Assembly (NCBI GenBank): GCA_024734495.1
Contig: JALMQS010000085.1
Span: 13,492,048-13,556,047 of the forward strand
Length of the DNA stretch: 64,000 nt
Reading direction: 5' to 3'
Source of the DNA: Forficula auricularia
Taxonomy: Eukaryota > Arthropoda > Insecta > Dermaptera > Forficulidae
Shown one piece after another: positions 10,695 through 21,074 of this stretch. Each line of letters starts with the position of its first letter. Within the stretch, counting starts at the first letter, position 1. Both the position numbers and the translations under genes were made by a program. The notes under the pieces are model-generated. The model did not search any database. It worked only from the letters and a program-made list of their open reading frames with translations, and was not told the DNA's origin.

Positions 10695-11355
10695 TTTTGA
10701 TAGTAGGCGATTACTATGGAGAGAATTATATTAATAAAAATATCAATAAAATTCTCACTTTTGTAAATTTACTTTAAAAAATAAAAAAATCTAAAAAGTA
10801 ATCCAAAAATCTTTTATTCCCAAATTCAACAATTAAAAATGGATAATTGGTTTTCAGATACCTGGGTTCAACAATCACTATATTCATAGACTTTCTCTAA
10901 AGACAGTTGCATTTTTCGGAAATTGTGAAGTGTTCTTAAATATATTTATTATCTCTGATTATCTATGATTGACATAAATACAGTAATATATTACATAACT
11001 TTTGAAAATAATGTTGACTTAGGACTATATTCAACTACTAGCCTGAGAATAGAGGGTTATCTAACTAGAGCGTGGACCCAACAAATTAATACTTTCAAAA
11101 GTTTGTTGAAAGGAAAATATGTAATCTATCATTAGATACTACTGATATATAACTTTCTTATGTTCTCTGTGCATGAAAGGGTGGTAGGAGACGCTGAAAT
11201 CGAGCATCTCGCTAGCATATCGGAGGAATCAGTGTCTTGAGCACGGTACCAAGGGGTAAAGAATGTTCAAGAGATGTCATAGGATATTATGGGATGAAGT
11301 GCTATTAACGAAATCGGCACATAAAATGCCATGTATCACGCATAATAATAATGAT
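10695..11355. other. No gene recognised
   Basis: AT-rich. A patch about 11170-11290 is slightly more complex but has no coding pattern I recognise. Confidence 0.4.
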
Positions 11356-11359
11356 AATA

Positions 11360-12273
11360 CAGGGTGCTTCAAAAAAATGTATACACACTTTGAACTTCCA
11401 TAGAAAATTTATTTACCGTTCTACAAAGTTAAATTTCAGGAAAATAGAAAGCTGAAAGTCCAATGTAAATGAAACATAAATAACAAATGTTAATACTGTT
11501 CAAATTGGTGACCTGCAGCAAACGTGAACCGGGATTTATGGGTAGCATCATTTGGTCGGATGAAGCCCAATTCAAACTTAATGGAACTGTCAATAGGCAC
11601 AATTGTGTTTACTGGGGTGAAGAAAATCCTCACATTACAATTGAAAAAGCTGTAAATTTGCCTGGTGTAAATGTGTGGTGCGGTTTGTCTTCAAGGGGAC
11701 TCATTGGACCTTTTCGATTTGAAGGCACTGTAACTGGTATTAATTACCTAACAATGCTTGCTGATTCCATATTTCCTGCCATTCGTGCATTATACGGTAA
11801 TGATGATTTTTATTTTCAACAAGATGGTGCCCCGCCGCACTATCACAGGGACGTACGAGCTTACCTGGATCAAAATTTGTCGGGCCAGTGGATAGGACGC
11901 AGGGGGCCAATCGAGTTTCCAGCACGCTCTCCAGACCTTACACCACTGGATTTCTTCTTGTGGGGCACAGTAAAAGATGAGGTGTACAAACGTAAACCAC
12001 GTAACCTAGACATTCTTTGGAATGAGATTCAAGCAGTGTGTAGAGAAATCTCATTGGACGTTTTGATACGATGTACAGAATCAGTGGTGACTCGTACTCA
12101 GAATTGTATTGATGCTGCAGGTCACCAATTTGAACAGTATTAACATTTGTTATTTATGTTTCATTTACATTGGACTTTCAGCTTTCTATTTTCCTGAAAT
12201 TTAACTTTGTAGAACGGTAAATAAATTTTCTATGGAAGTTCAAAGTGTGTATACATTTTTTTGAAGCACCCTG
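11360..12273 (+). mobile_element. Tc1/mariner DD41D element with 161-bp inverted arms
   Basis: Starts CAGGGTGCTTCAAAA and ends with its inverse, flanked by TA on both sides (11358-11359 and 12274-12275), the target duplication of Tc1/mariner elements. The arms 11360-11520 and 12113-12273 pair over 161 bp without an indel. The right arm includes the last ten codons and stop of the transposase; the left arm is its inverted copy. The transposase N-terminal half and true 5' end are missing, so the element is an internally rearranged snapback. Near-identity of the arms indicates a recent event or gene conversion. Confidence 0.9.
11487..12143 (+). pseudogene. Tc1/mariner DD41D transposase, N-terminally truncated
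   Basis: A 218-codon open frame. Catalytic residues are visible: D25 in WSDEAQF, D113 in QQDGAPPH and D155 in RSPDLTPLD, with 41 residues between the second and third, hence DD41D. FFLWG after the last aspartate and the CIDAAGHQF tail are typical. Codons 1-11 come from the inverted left arm (antisense of the C-terminal region), so the first methionine is an accident of the rearrangement; real homology starts near residue 15. The paired DNA-binding helix-turn-helix domains are absent, so it cannot be a functional transposase by itself although the catalytic core is uninterrupted. The closest named groups are the DD41D families of insects. Confidence 0.85.
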
Positions 12274-12798
12274 TATTATGAAATAAGAAAAAAATATATC
12301 AATTGAGAAAATTTACAGCCATTTAGTCATACCTTACGTTACTTTCCGATATACAATCCTGATTTTTTTCTATCAAATGAAAAAAAAACATAAGTCATAA
12401 ACACACAGTAAATTTGCAAAAGTATAAAAATCGGAATGATAATATCTCAAGAATAAAGTAAAATAAAATAATCCGCTCTGTTACTTTCCAATAAGTAATA
12501 ATTACATCACTCGTATCAGAAAAATCTCAAGTCTCTAATCCCTTGTACTCTTGTTTGTAAGGTGCGTTGATATTGGGATAATAAATAGTATGCTAACTCG
12601 TTCTTTATCTTTCATTCATCAGTTTCAACATAATCCAATAAATATTTTTAGATCGATCATTAATATATTATCAATAAAACATTATATTTTGAAATCTAAA
12701 TATACTGAATGGAATGGACTAACCTTCATTTATAGGAAAATTATTATTACTGGCTTAGCCACTTCATGATTATCTTAGAAATCAAATTTAATTTAAGG

Positions 12799-13170
12799 CA
12801 GGGGTTGACAAAATTTTTCCATGACACCCTACCCTAAGTAAAAGTAAATATATCAAAACAAATACAGTTTCTCTAAATAATCTTGTATTAGAATCGATAA
12901 AAATATCTTGAGATTTAATAGTTTATTTTTCTGGACCCTCTTGTGTACATTTCAGATATTTCCGAGGGTGTCAAAGTAAAGTTTTTTCTCTTTATATCAA
13001 AACAAATACCGTATTTCGCTTCTCTAAAAACTCTTGTATTAAAATCGATAAAAATATCTTGAGAATTAATAGTTTATTTTTCAATGTAAATCAAAAATTC
13101 AGACCACAGGGGAGGGACCCTTTATATACATTTCAGATTTTTTCGAAGGTGGCAAAGTTAAATTTTTTCG
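12799..13170. repeat. hAT-like start followed by tandem duplication
   Basis: CAGGGGTTGACAAAATTTTTC at 12799 has the form of a hAT left end. It is followed by two tandem copies (12851-12994 and 12995-13170) both beginning TATCAAAACAAATAC and sharing ATCGATAAAAATATCTTGAG. The right element end is not identified. 12276-12798 holds nothing recognised. Confidence 0.5.
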
Positions 13171-13174
13171 GTTT

Positions 13175-14730
13175 ATATATGACTAATCGTAAGTAAGAGA
13201 TAAAAATGAATAATAAATAAATTTTTAGCTTCTCACTTTGTTTTTTTTGTCTAGTTTTACCAAATGTCTTGTAGTAATCGGGTTCAGTTGAAATCAACCC
13301 TTCTGTCATGTAATAAATATTATCTATGACAGCTCGTATTTAGTAGAAGAGAATTTTCTGTGATTATTTAAAAGATTTTAAGTATGCTACAATCGGTAAT
13401 TTGAAATAATATATTACCTAAAAGAAATACCTAGAAACGTCTGTTAAATGAAAACTGACATAATGTCAGCAAAACCATGGCGGCAAAACAAAATTCTTTT
13501 ATAACACCCTATATCTATAAAAAATATAGAAAATATATGAAAACAAAATTCTGGCAAATATATATATTATATATTCATCATCGGCGTAAAATGGACCTCA
13601 CACCTCAGGCATGAACTTATAATCTCAAGCAACCATAAATACTTAAAATGCAATTCTCTGTTTTATGATAAAATTAATTATAAAAATTTAATAATAAAAT
13701 TAAGTTAGTATATATTTCGTGGTCATGCCTATATTTTAGATGATCGCTGGAGGAAAATCAAGTCACGCTACTAAATTGAATATGCCTCATTTGCATTAAT
13801 CTTCGTACTCTTTGACTTTAGGTAGCTATTTAATAAATATTATTAAAAAAAATAATTGATTTCATTTTATTGAATTTTATGGTCAATTAATTGATTAGAT
13901 TTAATGATCAGATGGTGTCTACTTTTTAGTCTTGCGACCTACCATTTTATTAATTAGAATCATATTTATATACGCAGAGTTAACTTTTTCTATCAATTGA
14001 CATTGCAAAAAATGATCGGAATTTTCCCGAAAAATTTAAAAAATAAATAATTTCAATCTATACAGTCCTCATTATTTCATAAAGAGTGAAAGTGATTAAA
14101 AGGTTGAAAAAGACGAGGAATATTGTCTAATCTTTAACTTATAGCGATGAGTATCAGAAACAAAAAGTTTATATTGTATAAAATCCCTCTGTAGAAAAAA
14201 TGATATAAATTTAATTTGAGAAATTATGTGATAATTGTTTATCCATATTTTTAGAGGCGTTATCACCGCACGAAAACGGTCGCACCTGTTAATAGGCAAC
14301 CATGCAAACACGTTTTGTTTACGTTGAAGAAAAGTAGTGGAAATATAAATTCCATGTGTTATCTGTGTTAAAAGCAAATGTAAATTATTATCAAGAGAGA
14401 AGTTCTGAATTTTCAATGTTTTGATTTCAGAAAGGGGGACCAACAAAATCGATAAACTGAACCAAATAATCCATTGTTCATATGTTCTTCGATTACCTAA
14501 AAAATGTAACCTTAGAGGATAGGGGCCTCTAAGCATTCACTCACCAATTGTTAAAAATGAAGGGAAAATTAAACAAGAGTTGATTTACCACAATAGTAAT
14601 AGGATTTATTTTAATAAGAAGAATCTATTATAAAACTAAGCAAGCTCTCAAAGATTCAGGACCCCGGTAGGCTATCGCAATACTTCACATTACCATAGTA
14701 AAAATATAGTATGTCATTTTATTTATTATT
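13175..14730. other. No gene recognised; one long AT-rich frame
   Basis: The minus strand carries a 146-codon open frame at 14096-14536 (starting MLRGPYPLRLHFLGN). It has a hydrophobic stretch near residues 24-38 but no motif I recognise and no neighbouring coding signal; in this base composition it is probably fortuitous. The rest of the interval is plain AT-rich DNA. Confidence 0.4.
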
Positions 14731-14734
14731 ACAA

Positions 14735-15125
14735 CTAGCTGCAAGGCCCGCCTTCGGCTGCCCTCTTGCTAGCCAGGGGGCACGCCCCCGACCCCCCCCC
14801 TCCCGAAACCCACCCATCACCACCACCCCCCGCACCATGCACAACCCACGCCCCCACACCACCACCCCAACACTCCATTCGTAAGTTAGAAGACATTTGA
14901 TGTAAATATGAAATTTCATAATAATCCCTTCAGCCGCTTTTACGTGAATCGTGAGCAACTTTTCGGAAACCACTGAAACAGACAGACAGATATACAGACA
15001 TACAGACAGACAGGAATTTCGTTGAGGGTGTTTTCGTTCATAACTTTGCTTGAAACGTGTGCAACCAAAATTTGGCGTGATTTGAACCAATGTACAGACA
15101 AAACCTTAATTTTATATATATAAAT
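14735..15125 (+). mobile_element. CTAGCTG-type interspersed repeat, copy 1
   Basis: Begins ACTAGCTGCAAGGCCCGCC and ends TTAATTTTATATATATAA. A second member at 57465-57893 begins ACTAGCTGACGTTCGGCC and also ends in TTTATATAGA. Between lie a C-rich stretch, a run of CAGACAGACAGA, and sequence resembling the 3' part of a retroposon. No reading frame of note. Confidence 0.5.
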
Positions 15126-15413
15126 GTTACTGTCAATTTTTGTGATAAGTGTGAAGTGAATAAGTTATAAAAATATTGTAATTAAATAATTTTTTTAAGG
15201 TAATCAACCAGAACCAACAAAAACGTGCGACAAATTTTATAATTAAATAATGACGTTTATGATTTTTTTAAAATTATTTATTCATTCATTTTCTATTAAT
15301 ATAGAGTGGGCAGTGTGACTTTCTTATTTAGAAATTCAATTGAAAAAAAGTAACGTAGATATGTATTTAATTCTTTGAATATCATCAAGCACAACTTTTA
15401 AATTTTGTGTTTA

Positions 15414-15519
15414 CTCGCTTCGGAGGTACATATACTAAAATTGAAACGATACAGAGAAGATTAGCATGGCCCCTGGGCAAGGATGACACGCAAAATCGTG
15501 AAGCGTTCCACATACTTTA
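15414..15519 (+). pseudogene. U6 snRNA-like sequence
   Basis: Near full-length match to spliceosomal U6: GCTTCGG, GTACATATACTAAAATTG, the ACAGAGA box at 15451-15457, the AGC triad in TTAGCATGG, and ACACGCAAAATCGTGAAGCG. Differences include GAAACG for GGAACG and CCTGGGCAAGG for CCTGCGCAAGG, the latter weakening the internal stem-loop. The first bases of the 5' hairpin merge with the host element, no T-run terminator follows, and it is fused to 28S rRNA. U6 is often retroposed by LINE machinery, so I call this a retropseudogene rather than a working gene. Confidence 0.85.
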
Positions 15520-15537
15520 AAAAATGGAAGTCGGAAT

Positions 15538-15575
<38 letters not shown>

Positions 15576-15596
15576 CTAGCCCTGAAAATGGATGGC
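15520..15596 (+). pseudogene. 28S rRNA fragment fused to U6
   Basis: Contains ATGGAAGTCGGAATCCGC, TAAGGAGTGTGTAACAACTC, ACCTGCCGAAGCAACTAGCC and CTGAAAATGGATGGC, a conserved segment of large-subunit rRNA; the GAAGCAACTAGCC form is arthropod-like. It follows the U6 sequence with only a few A residues between. Only about 77 nt, so it cannot be ribosomal DNA proper; it is the second half of a chimeric retrocopy. Confidence 0.85.
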
Positions 15597-15912
15597 AAGG
15601 TTTTAAAGATGATAATTTTATCAGGCAGATGGCGTCTATTATTCTCAATAAACTGCGTAAATAGGATTCGGAAGTTTCGTTCAACTGTTTCCAGCAACGG
15701 GTATGTTAGTGACAGCTTGACCAATGTTGTTTTTAGGTGAGCCAGGGTCCTAGGATGTTGTAGACAAATGATTTTAGATAGCCCTATAAAAAAAGTCGCA
15801 GGGGCCTAATTCCGGCGACTGTGCTGGCCAGTGCAGAACGCTCATCAAGGATATAACGACTGTATTGAGAATAATGGACGCCATCTGCCTGATATCATCT
15901 TTTAAACTGTGT
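15597..15912. pseudogene. Tc1/mariner-like transposase C-terminal debris in inverted copies
   Basis: On the minus strand 15840-15640 reads RPLRLFLWGYLKSFVYN, the FFLWGYLKSxVY block that follows the last catalytic aspartate in many arthropod transposases, then degenerate sequence ending ENNRRHLPDK. On the plus strand at 15868-15912 the inverted arm reads CIENNGRHLPDIIF then stop, the same C-terminus. Stops and frameshifts break the minus-strand copy. So the 3' end of the transposase gene was duplicated in inverse orientation, as in the elements at 11360 and 24238. Confidence 0.65.
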
Positions 15913-15928
15913 AAACATAAAATTTAAA

Positions 15929-16186
15929 CTATATTCAATAGTCCGGCCACTACAGAGTTGCAACAATGAACGAGGAAGAGATTAAAGATTAAATAAAAAA
16001 TGCAATTCCAAATTCATGTAGACATTAGCTATTAGCTTGAGTTCGGGGATCAGTGGCCAAGAGGATAAGAACTAAGGCTCTTATGAAGGCATCGCAGCGA
16101 ACATGCGAAGATTCCGGGTTTGAATCCCGGTTGATCCTTTTGTCTATAATTAAAAAAACATTTTCTTCGTTCCCTAATTTAATTTA
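15929..16186 (+). mobile_element. tRNA-derived SINE, copy 1
   Basis: Flanked by 12-bp target duplications ATAAAATTTAAA (15917-15928 and 16187-16198). Contains a leader with ATGAACGAGGAAGAGATTAA, then a 91-nt tRNA-like region at 16047-16137 with a 7-bp acceptor pairing (GGATCAG/TTGATCC), an A-box-like TGGCCAAGAGG and B-box-like GGTTTGAATCC, and a tail ending TTCTTCGTTCCCTAATTTAA. Long variable region suggests a Ser/Leu-type tRNA ancestor. Unusually, over 110 bases precede the A box. Confidence 0.85.
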
Positions 16187-16299
16187 ATAAAATTTAAATT
16201 TTTTAATTGCTGCTGTTCAAAGAATTAAATACATATATCTGCGTTACTTTTTTCTTAATTAATTTCTAAATAAGCAAGGTGCTCACCCTACACAAACGC

Positions 16300-17130
16300 G
16301 ACAATGAGGCTATTCTAGGAAATATCTAGAAAAACACAAAGTTTTTTTAAGGATTTAATTTATTTCCCTCCTCATTGTAAAAGAAAATCATTGGTAGTTC
16401 TTCACCAATGATTTGGGTTGAATAATTTTACTTATGCTAGTCTCTCTTGCAATTAGCTCTTGACGTCGATTCCGAACCTTCTCTGGATCTCTAGATTATT
16501 TTGTTAACGTAGCCCGAAACAAAAAAAATAAAAAAATTAGCATAAAAATTACGCACGTCATTTATGACGACCCTGTTTGTATAAAAAATTTAACTAGTCA
16601 GCCAAGGATTCCATTTGGGAATTTTCTTGTGAATCATCAAAATAGAATCCAAATCATCTGCATTGTCTCCACAAAACCGAATTTCAATAAGAATGAGTCT
16701 CCATTCTTGGTTTGTTAAAATTTTTATTTAAAGGAGTTCTCAGTAGTGACCACATTGTCTTCTGGGAATCCGATTGCTTATATGTCATTTCTAATAATCA
16801 TTATATTGTTCATAGAAGTAAAACTAGATAATGCAATCGTTGTTGCAATGCAAACAATATACTTTATATTCGAGAATATAAAAAAATGTGGTTCTCATTC
16901 CAAGTTAAATTCTTAATGGAGGCGAGCACAAGAAAACAATTGTAACAAATAGATTGAAATGCATTTCGGAATGGTATTTATCAATCGAGATACGTTTTTA
17001 CACAACAAAATTATCTGTCTCTCATTCATAAGAATTTATTATTTTACATATTTCATTAAGTATTGCTACATAAATTTATTCCAAATTTTGAAAAGAGAAA
17101 ATAATAAATCGTTATTTATCATTTTTTTAC
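16300..17130. other. No gene recognised
   Basis: AT-rich sequence with a short inverted pair around 16387-16416 (AATCATTGG / CCAATGATT). Nothing else identifiable. Confidence 0.4.
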
Positions 17131-17136
17131 CAAGAA

Positions 17137-17200
17137 TAGGAGTTCTCAACCGGTGGTCGGGTGGTATGAGGGAGTTCTGGACGTACAGACATGGATGTTT
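17137..17200 (+). mobile_element. hAT-like left terminus remnant
   Basis: TAGGAGTTCTCAACCGGTGGTC matches the general hAT start (CAGxGGTTCTCAACCxGTGG). The sequence after it (17220-17360) contains near-repeats of ATCTAGATATAGAG. No right end found. Confidence 0.4.
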
Positions 17201-17663
17201 GTTAGAGTGCTGTTAAAGATAATTTCTAAAAGTATCTAGATATAGAGTCAGATGCTCTTGTGAAAATATATTTAGATATAGAGAGAGATACAAATTTTCA
17301 AAAAAATCTAGTACCTAGAGATATAGTTTTTTTGAAAAATATCTAGATTTAAGACATGTGCCAATAGAAAAAAAATTCAGGCTCTCTGGGATGTTTGCGG
17401 AATATATAGTATATAATATATATTAAAGAAAAATAAAAACTTTTCCCAAGACTTAGTACGATTTATGTAAATTTTGCAGATGGTCTTGGAAGATTACATT
17501 TTTTAATTTGAATATATAATATTTGTAATATGTTGTTTGTAGGGTTTAAAATGTAAAAAGAAATTAGTTATGAATGGAAAATTGAAATAAAAACTGTTAA
17601 TTTCTAAATTCTTTCATTTAAAGAAAATGATTATAAAATTATTCAAAAATGTTATCTGCATTT

Positions 17664-17898
17664 GAGGCGTTCAAAAGCAGAGTGGACCAGCCCGCATTTG
17701 GTTTTTTATGAGAAATCCAGCAAACTAGAGGTAAAGGTTCGAGGCAAAAGTGTTACCTGTGTCTAATCTAAAAGGACGTTTAAAAACTAAGTTTGGACCA
17801 CTCTGTCTATTTAGTTTTATCAAAAACCTACTTGATTATAGAGGTTTTTCAGTGAAAATGAGATTTGTGGGTTGGTCCACTCTGCTTTTAAACGCCTC
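17664..17898. mobile_element. MITE, 235 bp
   Basis: Terminal inverted repeats GAGGCGTTCAAAAGCAGAGTGG and its reverse complement at the right end; a third, internal GGACCACTCTG copy lies at 17795-17806. ATTT on both sides may be the target duplication. Superfamily not determined. Confidence 0.65.
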
Positions 17899-17905
17899 AT
17901 TTATG

Positions 17906-18690
17906 AACACGAATTTCTGAAGTTAAAGGCTTCAAAATCTAATCAGTTCTCTACTTTGCAAATTCACCCATTTTTACTCTAGAACGAACTTTCTTCGACT
18001 TTTTGTTCTTGATTTGTCCTGGGTATCGGAATTCAGACTGTCAGAAAAAATGGTTGAAAATGATTTTTCTCCAATTTTAACATATTTTGATAAATACTAC
18101 GATGGGCAAAAAAAGTTTCGAGTGAATTTTAATACTAAGGCCGCCCGGGAGGCAGGCAAATCGATTAAAAGAAAGAAATAGTAGAGAGAGAGTGAGTTCA
18201 GAAATTGACATGATTCATCATAGAAAAAGAAAATCTCACGTATTTACTGAATGCAGGACTCGTACGTGTAAAGAAAGACAAAGTCGCAACGATGTTTCTT
18301 TACAAGTACCTACTAGTCCTTAGAAGTTTCAAATAAAAATACTTTTTATATGACTATTTATGGATATTATATCTATTTAAGAGAACGATTGAAAAATTAA
18401 ATGCTTATATTGATAATCTCCAGAAACTACATAGTACGACACTTATTACTGAGGATGGCGGCCTACCAGCGGTGACCAAAACTGTAAAAAATCATCAATA
18501 ATAGTAGTTTAATGAAATTCCAATAATATCAGTCACTAAAATTCTAGAAGAATAAAATAAATAAAATATAAAGGAAATTCATGGACCAATTTTATTGATT
18601 GTTATTAAGGCTAGTTTATAATAATGTATCATTTCCCCAAGACGCCCTATGATATGAGTTGCTATTTCCACGAAGATATTCTGTTGGTTG
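17906..18690. other. No gene recognised
   Basis: AT-rich; no coding, RNA or repeat structure I can support. Confidence 0.4.
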
Positions 18691-18763
18691 ATTAATGACT
18701 GTCTGCATGTCTTCCATTCGCTATAAGCTCTATAGAGTATAATCCATATCTCTTTAAATCGAG

Positions 18764-19219
18764 TTGCTTGCGTCCTGGCTGCTTACCTATGCGGTCGCGA
18801 AACCTGTTTTCTGCACCGACCCACACAATGCACTTATAAAATATGTCGAATACGCTCTTGGAAATATCCAAACAGAAGACAAAAACCCTCCTAGGCTTAT
18901 TGTCCGCGCCGTCCCAGCACAGAGAGACAATGGTATTATTTACGAGATTCTTGCTGGAAATTGAAACATTCCAGCTGAGGAAAAACTGCTCGCTCAAAAG
19001 GAGAGAGCAGAAGCGGATCTGAATTTAGAGAAGCATCCACCACCACCATCGCTAACCAATAACAATCATAGCTTTTATCAAGCAAACCTCTCTTCAAGTG
19101 ACGCAGGACTTGTTTCGAGATTTACATATAAAAAGGAAATTGACCATTTCGCATTCAGTATCCGATACATTGAAGGATTCTTTCAGGAAAAACATTTTAT
19201 GTATGAGCATTCCTTCTAA
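18764..19219 (+). pseudogene. Unidentified broken open frame
   Basis: One frame runs 152 codons with a single in-frame TGA at 18962-18964. It is less AT-biased than its surroundings and reads like protein: KYVEYALGNIQTEDKNPPRL, IVRAVPAQRDNGIIYEILAG, then after the stop EEKLLAQKERAEADLNLEKH, a proline run and FAFSIRYIEGFFQEKHFMY. Replacement of the stop by tryptophan (one base) would keep the frame open. I do not recognise the family. It may be a retrocopy, a decayed exon of a host gene, or an element ORF. The minus strand also has a 101-codon frame here but it looks less protein-like. Confidence 0.35.
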
Positions 19220-19224
19220 GCTAG

Positions 19225-20540
19225 ATATTAACTACTGATTAACAAATAATTAATGTTAAGAATTTTATATTCAAATTAAAAATAATAACCGAAAGAACGC
19301 CTTTTATAGGGTCGAAATTCGTTCATAACTAAAAAGCAGATATTTTGTAAATAAGAACCCTATAATCCAAAAAGAGTCCCTAGAATACTAATAAAGCTTT
19401 TTGTATAAATAGGGAGGGGGAAAAATAGGAATATCAAACTTTTAAAATTTTATATCACAAAATCTTAGGAAATTGAAATTTTGCTGGGGGAATGTACTTG
19501 ATGAGCTACTGTCGAAACAAAGAAGGTAACCCAGAACAGTGCGTTTACTTTTTATTTGAAAATAAGAGGCGCTATAGTTAACGGGGAAGTAAAAATCTAT
19601 TGGTCTTTTATGAGAATAGAATTGTTTAATAGAAATGTTTCTCTGATAACCCTCTGCCACTAGATATTAGGAGGGATAAATTCGGTATTCCATTATATAC
19701 AATTATTAATACTAGGTAACTCGAAAACATGTCACTCTTAGTCCACCACTAACTACTTTTATAAAAAAAATTCTCTTAGTAAATAATATTTTCAGTGAAA
19801 TAACCTGTTGAAAGCTAGAACTTCATGCTAAATAAATTCAGCTCTCTTTTTACAAAAAAAAAAAAAAAAAATCTCTGGCTAATTTATAGAACTGTTTTGC
19901 ATAAAAAAATCTTGTTTAGAAACCGCTAGATGGTATTAGAAAATTGATAGATTAACCACCTTAAAGTGAAGTGGGAAAATGGTGGATGTACTACCTAGTA
20001 ATGAAGGCGAGCTGCCAATTCATGTTTGATTGCAAAATATTTACACGGAGATAAATTAATTCCCGACGGAATTCGATTGAGGAGCTCCTTCGTGTTGGAG
20101 AGTCCTTGAAGAACAAGTAGAATGGTGCTTTCCGTCTTTTTTATTAATTTATATATTCAGAAAATTATATAATGAATCAAATAATATTAAATAAAAAATA
20201 AATGATTTGTTAGATATACCATTTACATAGGATATTAATTTGAAATTCTAATTTCCAACAAATATGTATACTATCAAACTTGGAGGGATCGGAAAGTTGT
20301 TTTTTGTGGAGAAGTAAGTAAAATCATCCAAGTTGAAATTAGAAAATGAATCGAATTTTCTTAATTTATCACGAAGTTATGGTTAACACATTTAGAGTCA
20401 TCTTGAATAGTAATGAAGAAACCACAATCACTCATGTCATCAATCTTTTGATACTCATTCGAGACATAGTTCACTAACTACTATCTTCGAACTAAAATAA
20501 TTTTATTTATGGTTGTAAAAAGAAAATATAGTAATTTAGA
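19225..20540. other. No gene recognised
   Basis: AT-rich, with an A-run at 19853-19870. A GC-richer patch follows at 20545-20740 that I cannot assign. Confidence 0.4.
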
Positions 20541-20827
20541 GAATTATCAGTGGCGCAAACTCTCCCTAGCCAGCTGCGAGGGCTCATTCCCCTCCGCTTT
20601 CCCTACTTCGCTTCGAACCCTTAAGGCCGCTATACATTTTGGGTTTATTAGGCCAAATGGCCACGCGCTGATCCACCGAATGTGTGGGATCTCAGATGGT
20701 TTTGTGTGACGCAGGGCTATCTGGATTTTCGGCGAGTCTAATGTAAATTGTGTATACACAACTGTAGACCACCAAGGAACTAGAAACTCAACAACCAACC
20801 AACCAAAATTGGGGAAGGTCCAAAAAA

Positions 20828-21072
20828 ATTAATCCTCCACCCGAGTTCATGGGGTTCGGAAGGTGAAAGTTATAGGAAGAGGAGAGAGTCCAGAGAGCGT
20901 GTATAGGGTTGGCGGGCCGGATGATGATCAGAGGTTAATAGAAAAATAATTAATATTCCTCCCGGGCTTGTAGAGTTCGGAGATTGATCAGAGATGGGAG
21001 GAGGAGAGAGTCCAGAGGGCATTTATAAGGTTGGTGGAATGGAGGAAGCCCAAAGGCAGAGGGACTAGAAAA
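20828..21072. repeat. Tandem duplication, about 120-bp unit
   Basis: Two units, 20828-20947 and 20948-21072, each begin with AATTAAT then CTCC and contain GGAGAGAGTCCAGAG, AAGGTTGG-like and GAGTTCGGA-like segments. Purine-rich; no coding. Confidence 0.65.
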
Positions 21073-21074
21073 AA

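Larger units (their letters stand above)
15302..16290. mobile_element. Composite Tc1/mariner-like snapback with U6-28S and SINE insertions
   Basis: Outer inverted repeats (TAGAGTGGGCAG... at 15302 and ...GCTCACCCTA at 16290) extend about 100 bp through TATTTAGAAATT and GTATTTAATTCTTTGAA. Inner arms 15597-15660 and 15850-15912 are also inverted. Comparing arms shows that the left arm carries an extra U6-28S block (15415-15596) placed between GTTTAC and GGTTTTAAAGATG, while the right arm carries a 258-bp SINE (15929-16186) between two ATAAAATTTAAA duplications. The centre retains transposase coding debris. TA at the outer edges may be the target duplication. Confidence 0.75.

Noticed and set aside
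14096..14536. 146-codon minus-strand frame as a gene
   Set aside because: No motif, no supporting neighbour, composition like the AT-rich background; kept only as a remark.
15414..15519. Functional U6 snRNA gene
   Set aside because: It lacks a T-run terminator, has a substitution that weakens the internal stem-loop, merges with transposon sequence at its 5' end and is fused to 28S rRNA.
15483..15740. 85-codon open frame as a gene
   Set aside because: It runs through U6, 28S rRNA and an inverted transposon arm; it is an accident of those sequences.
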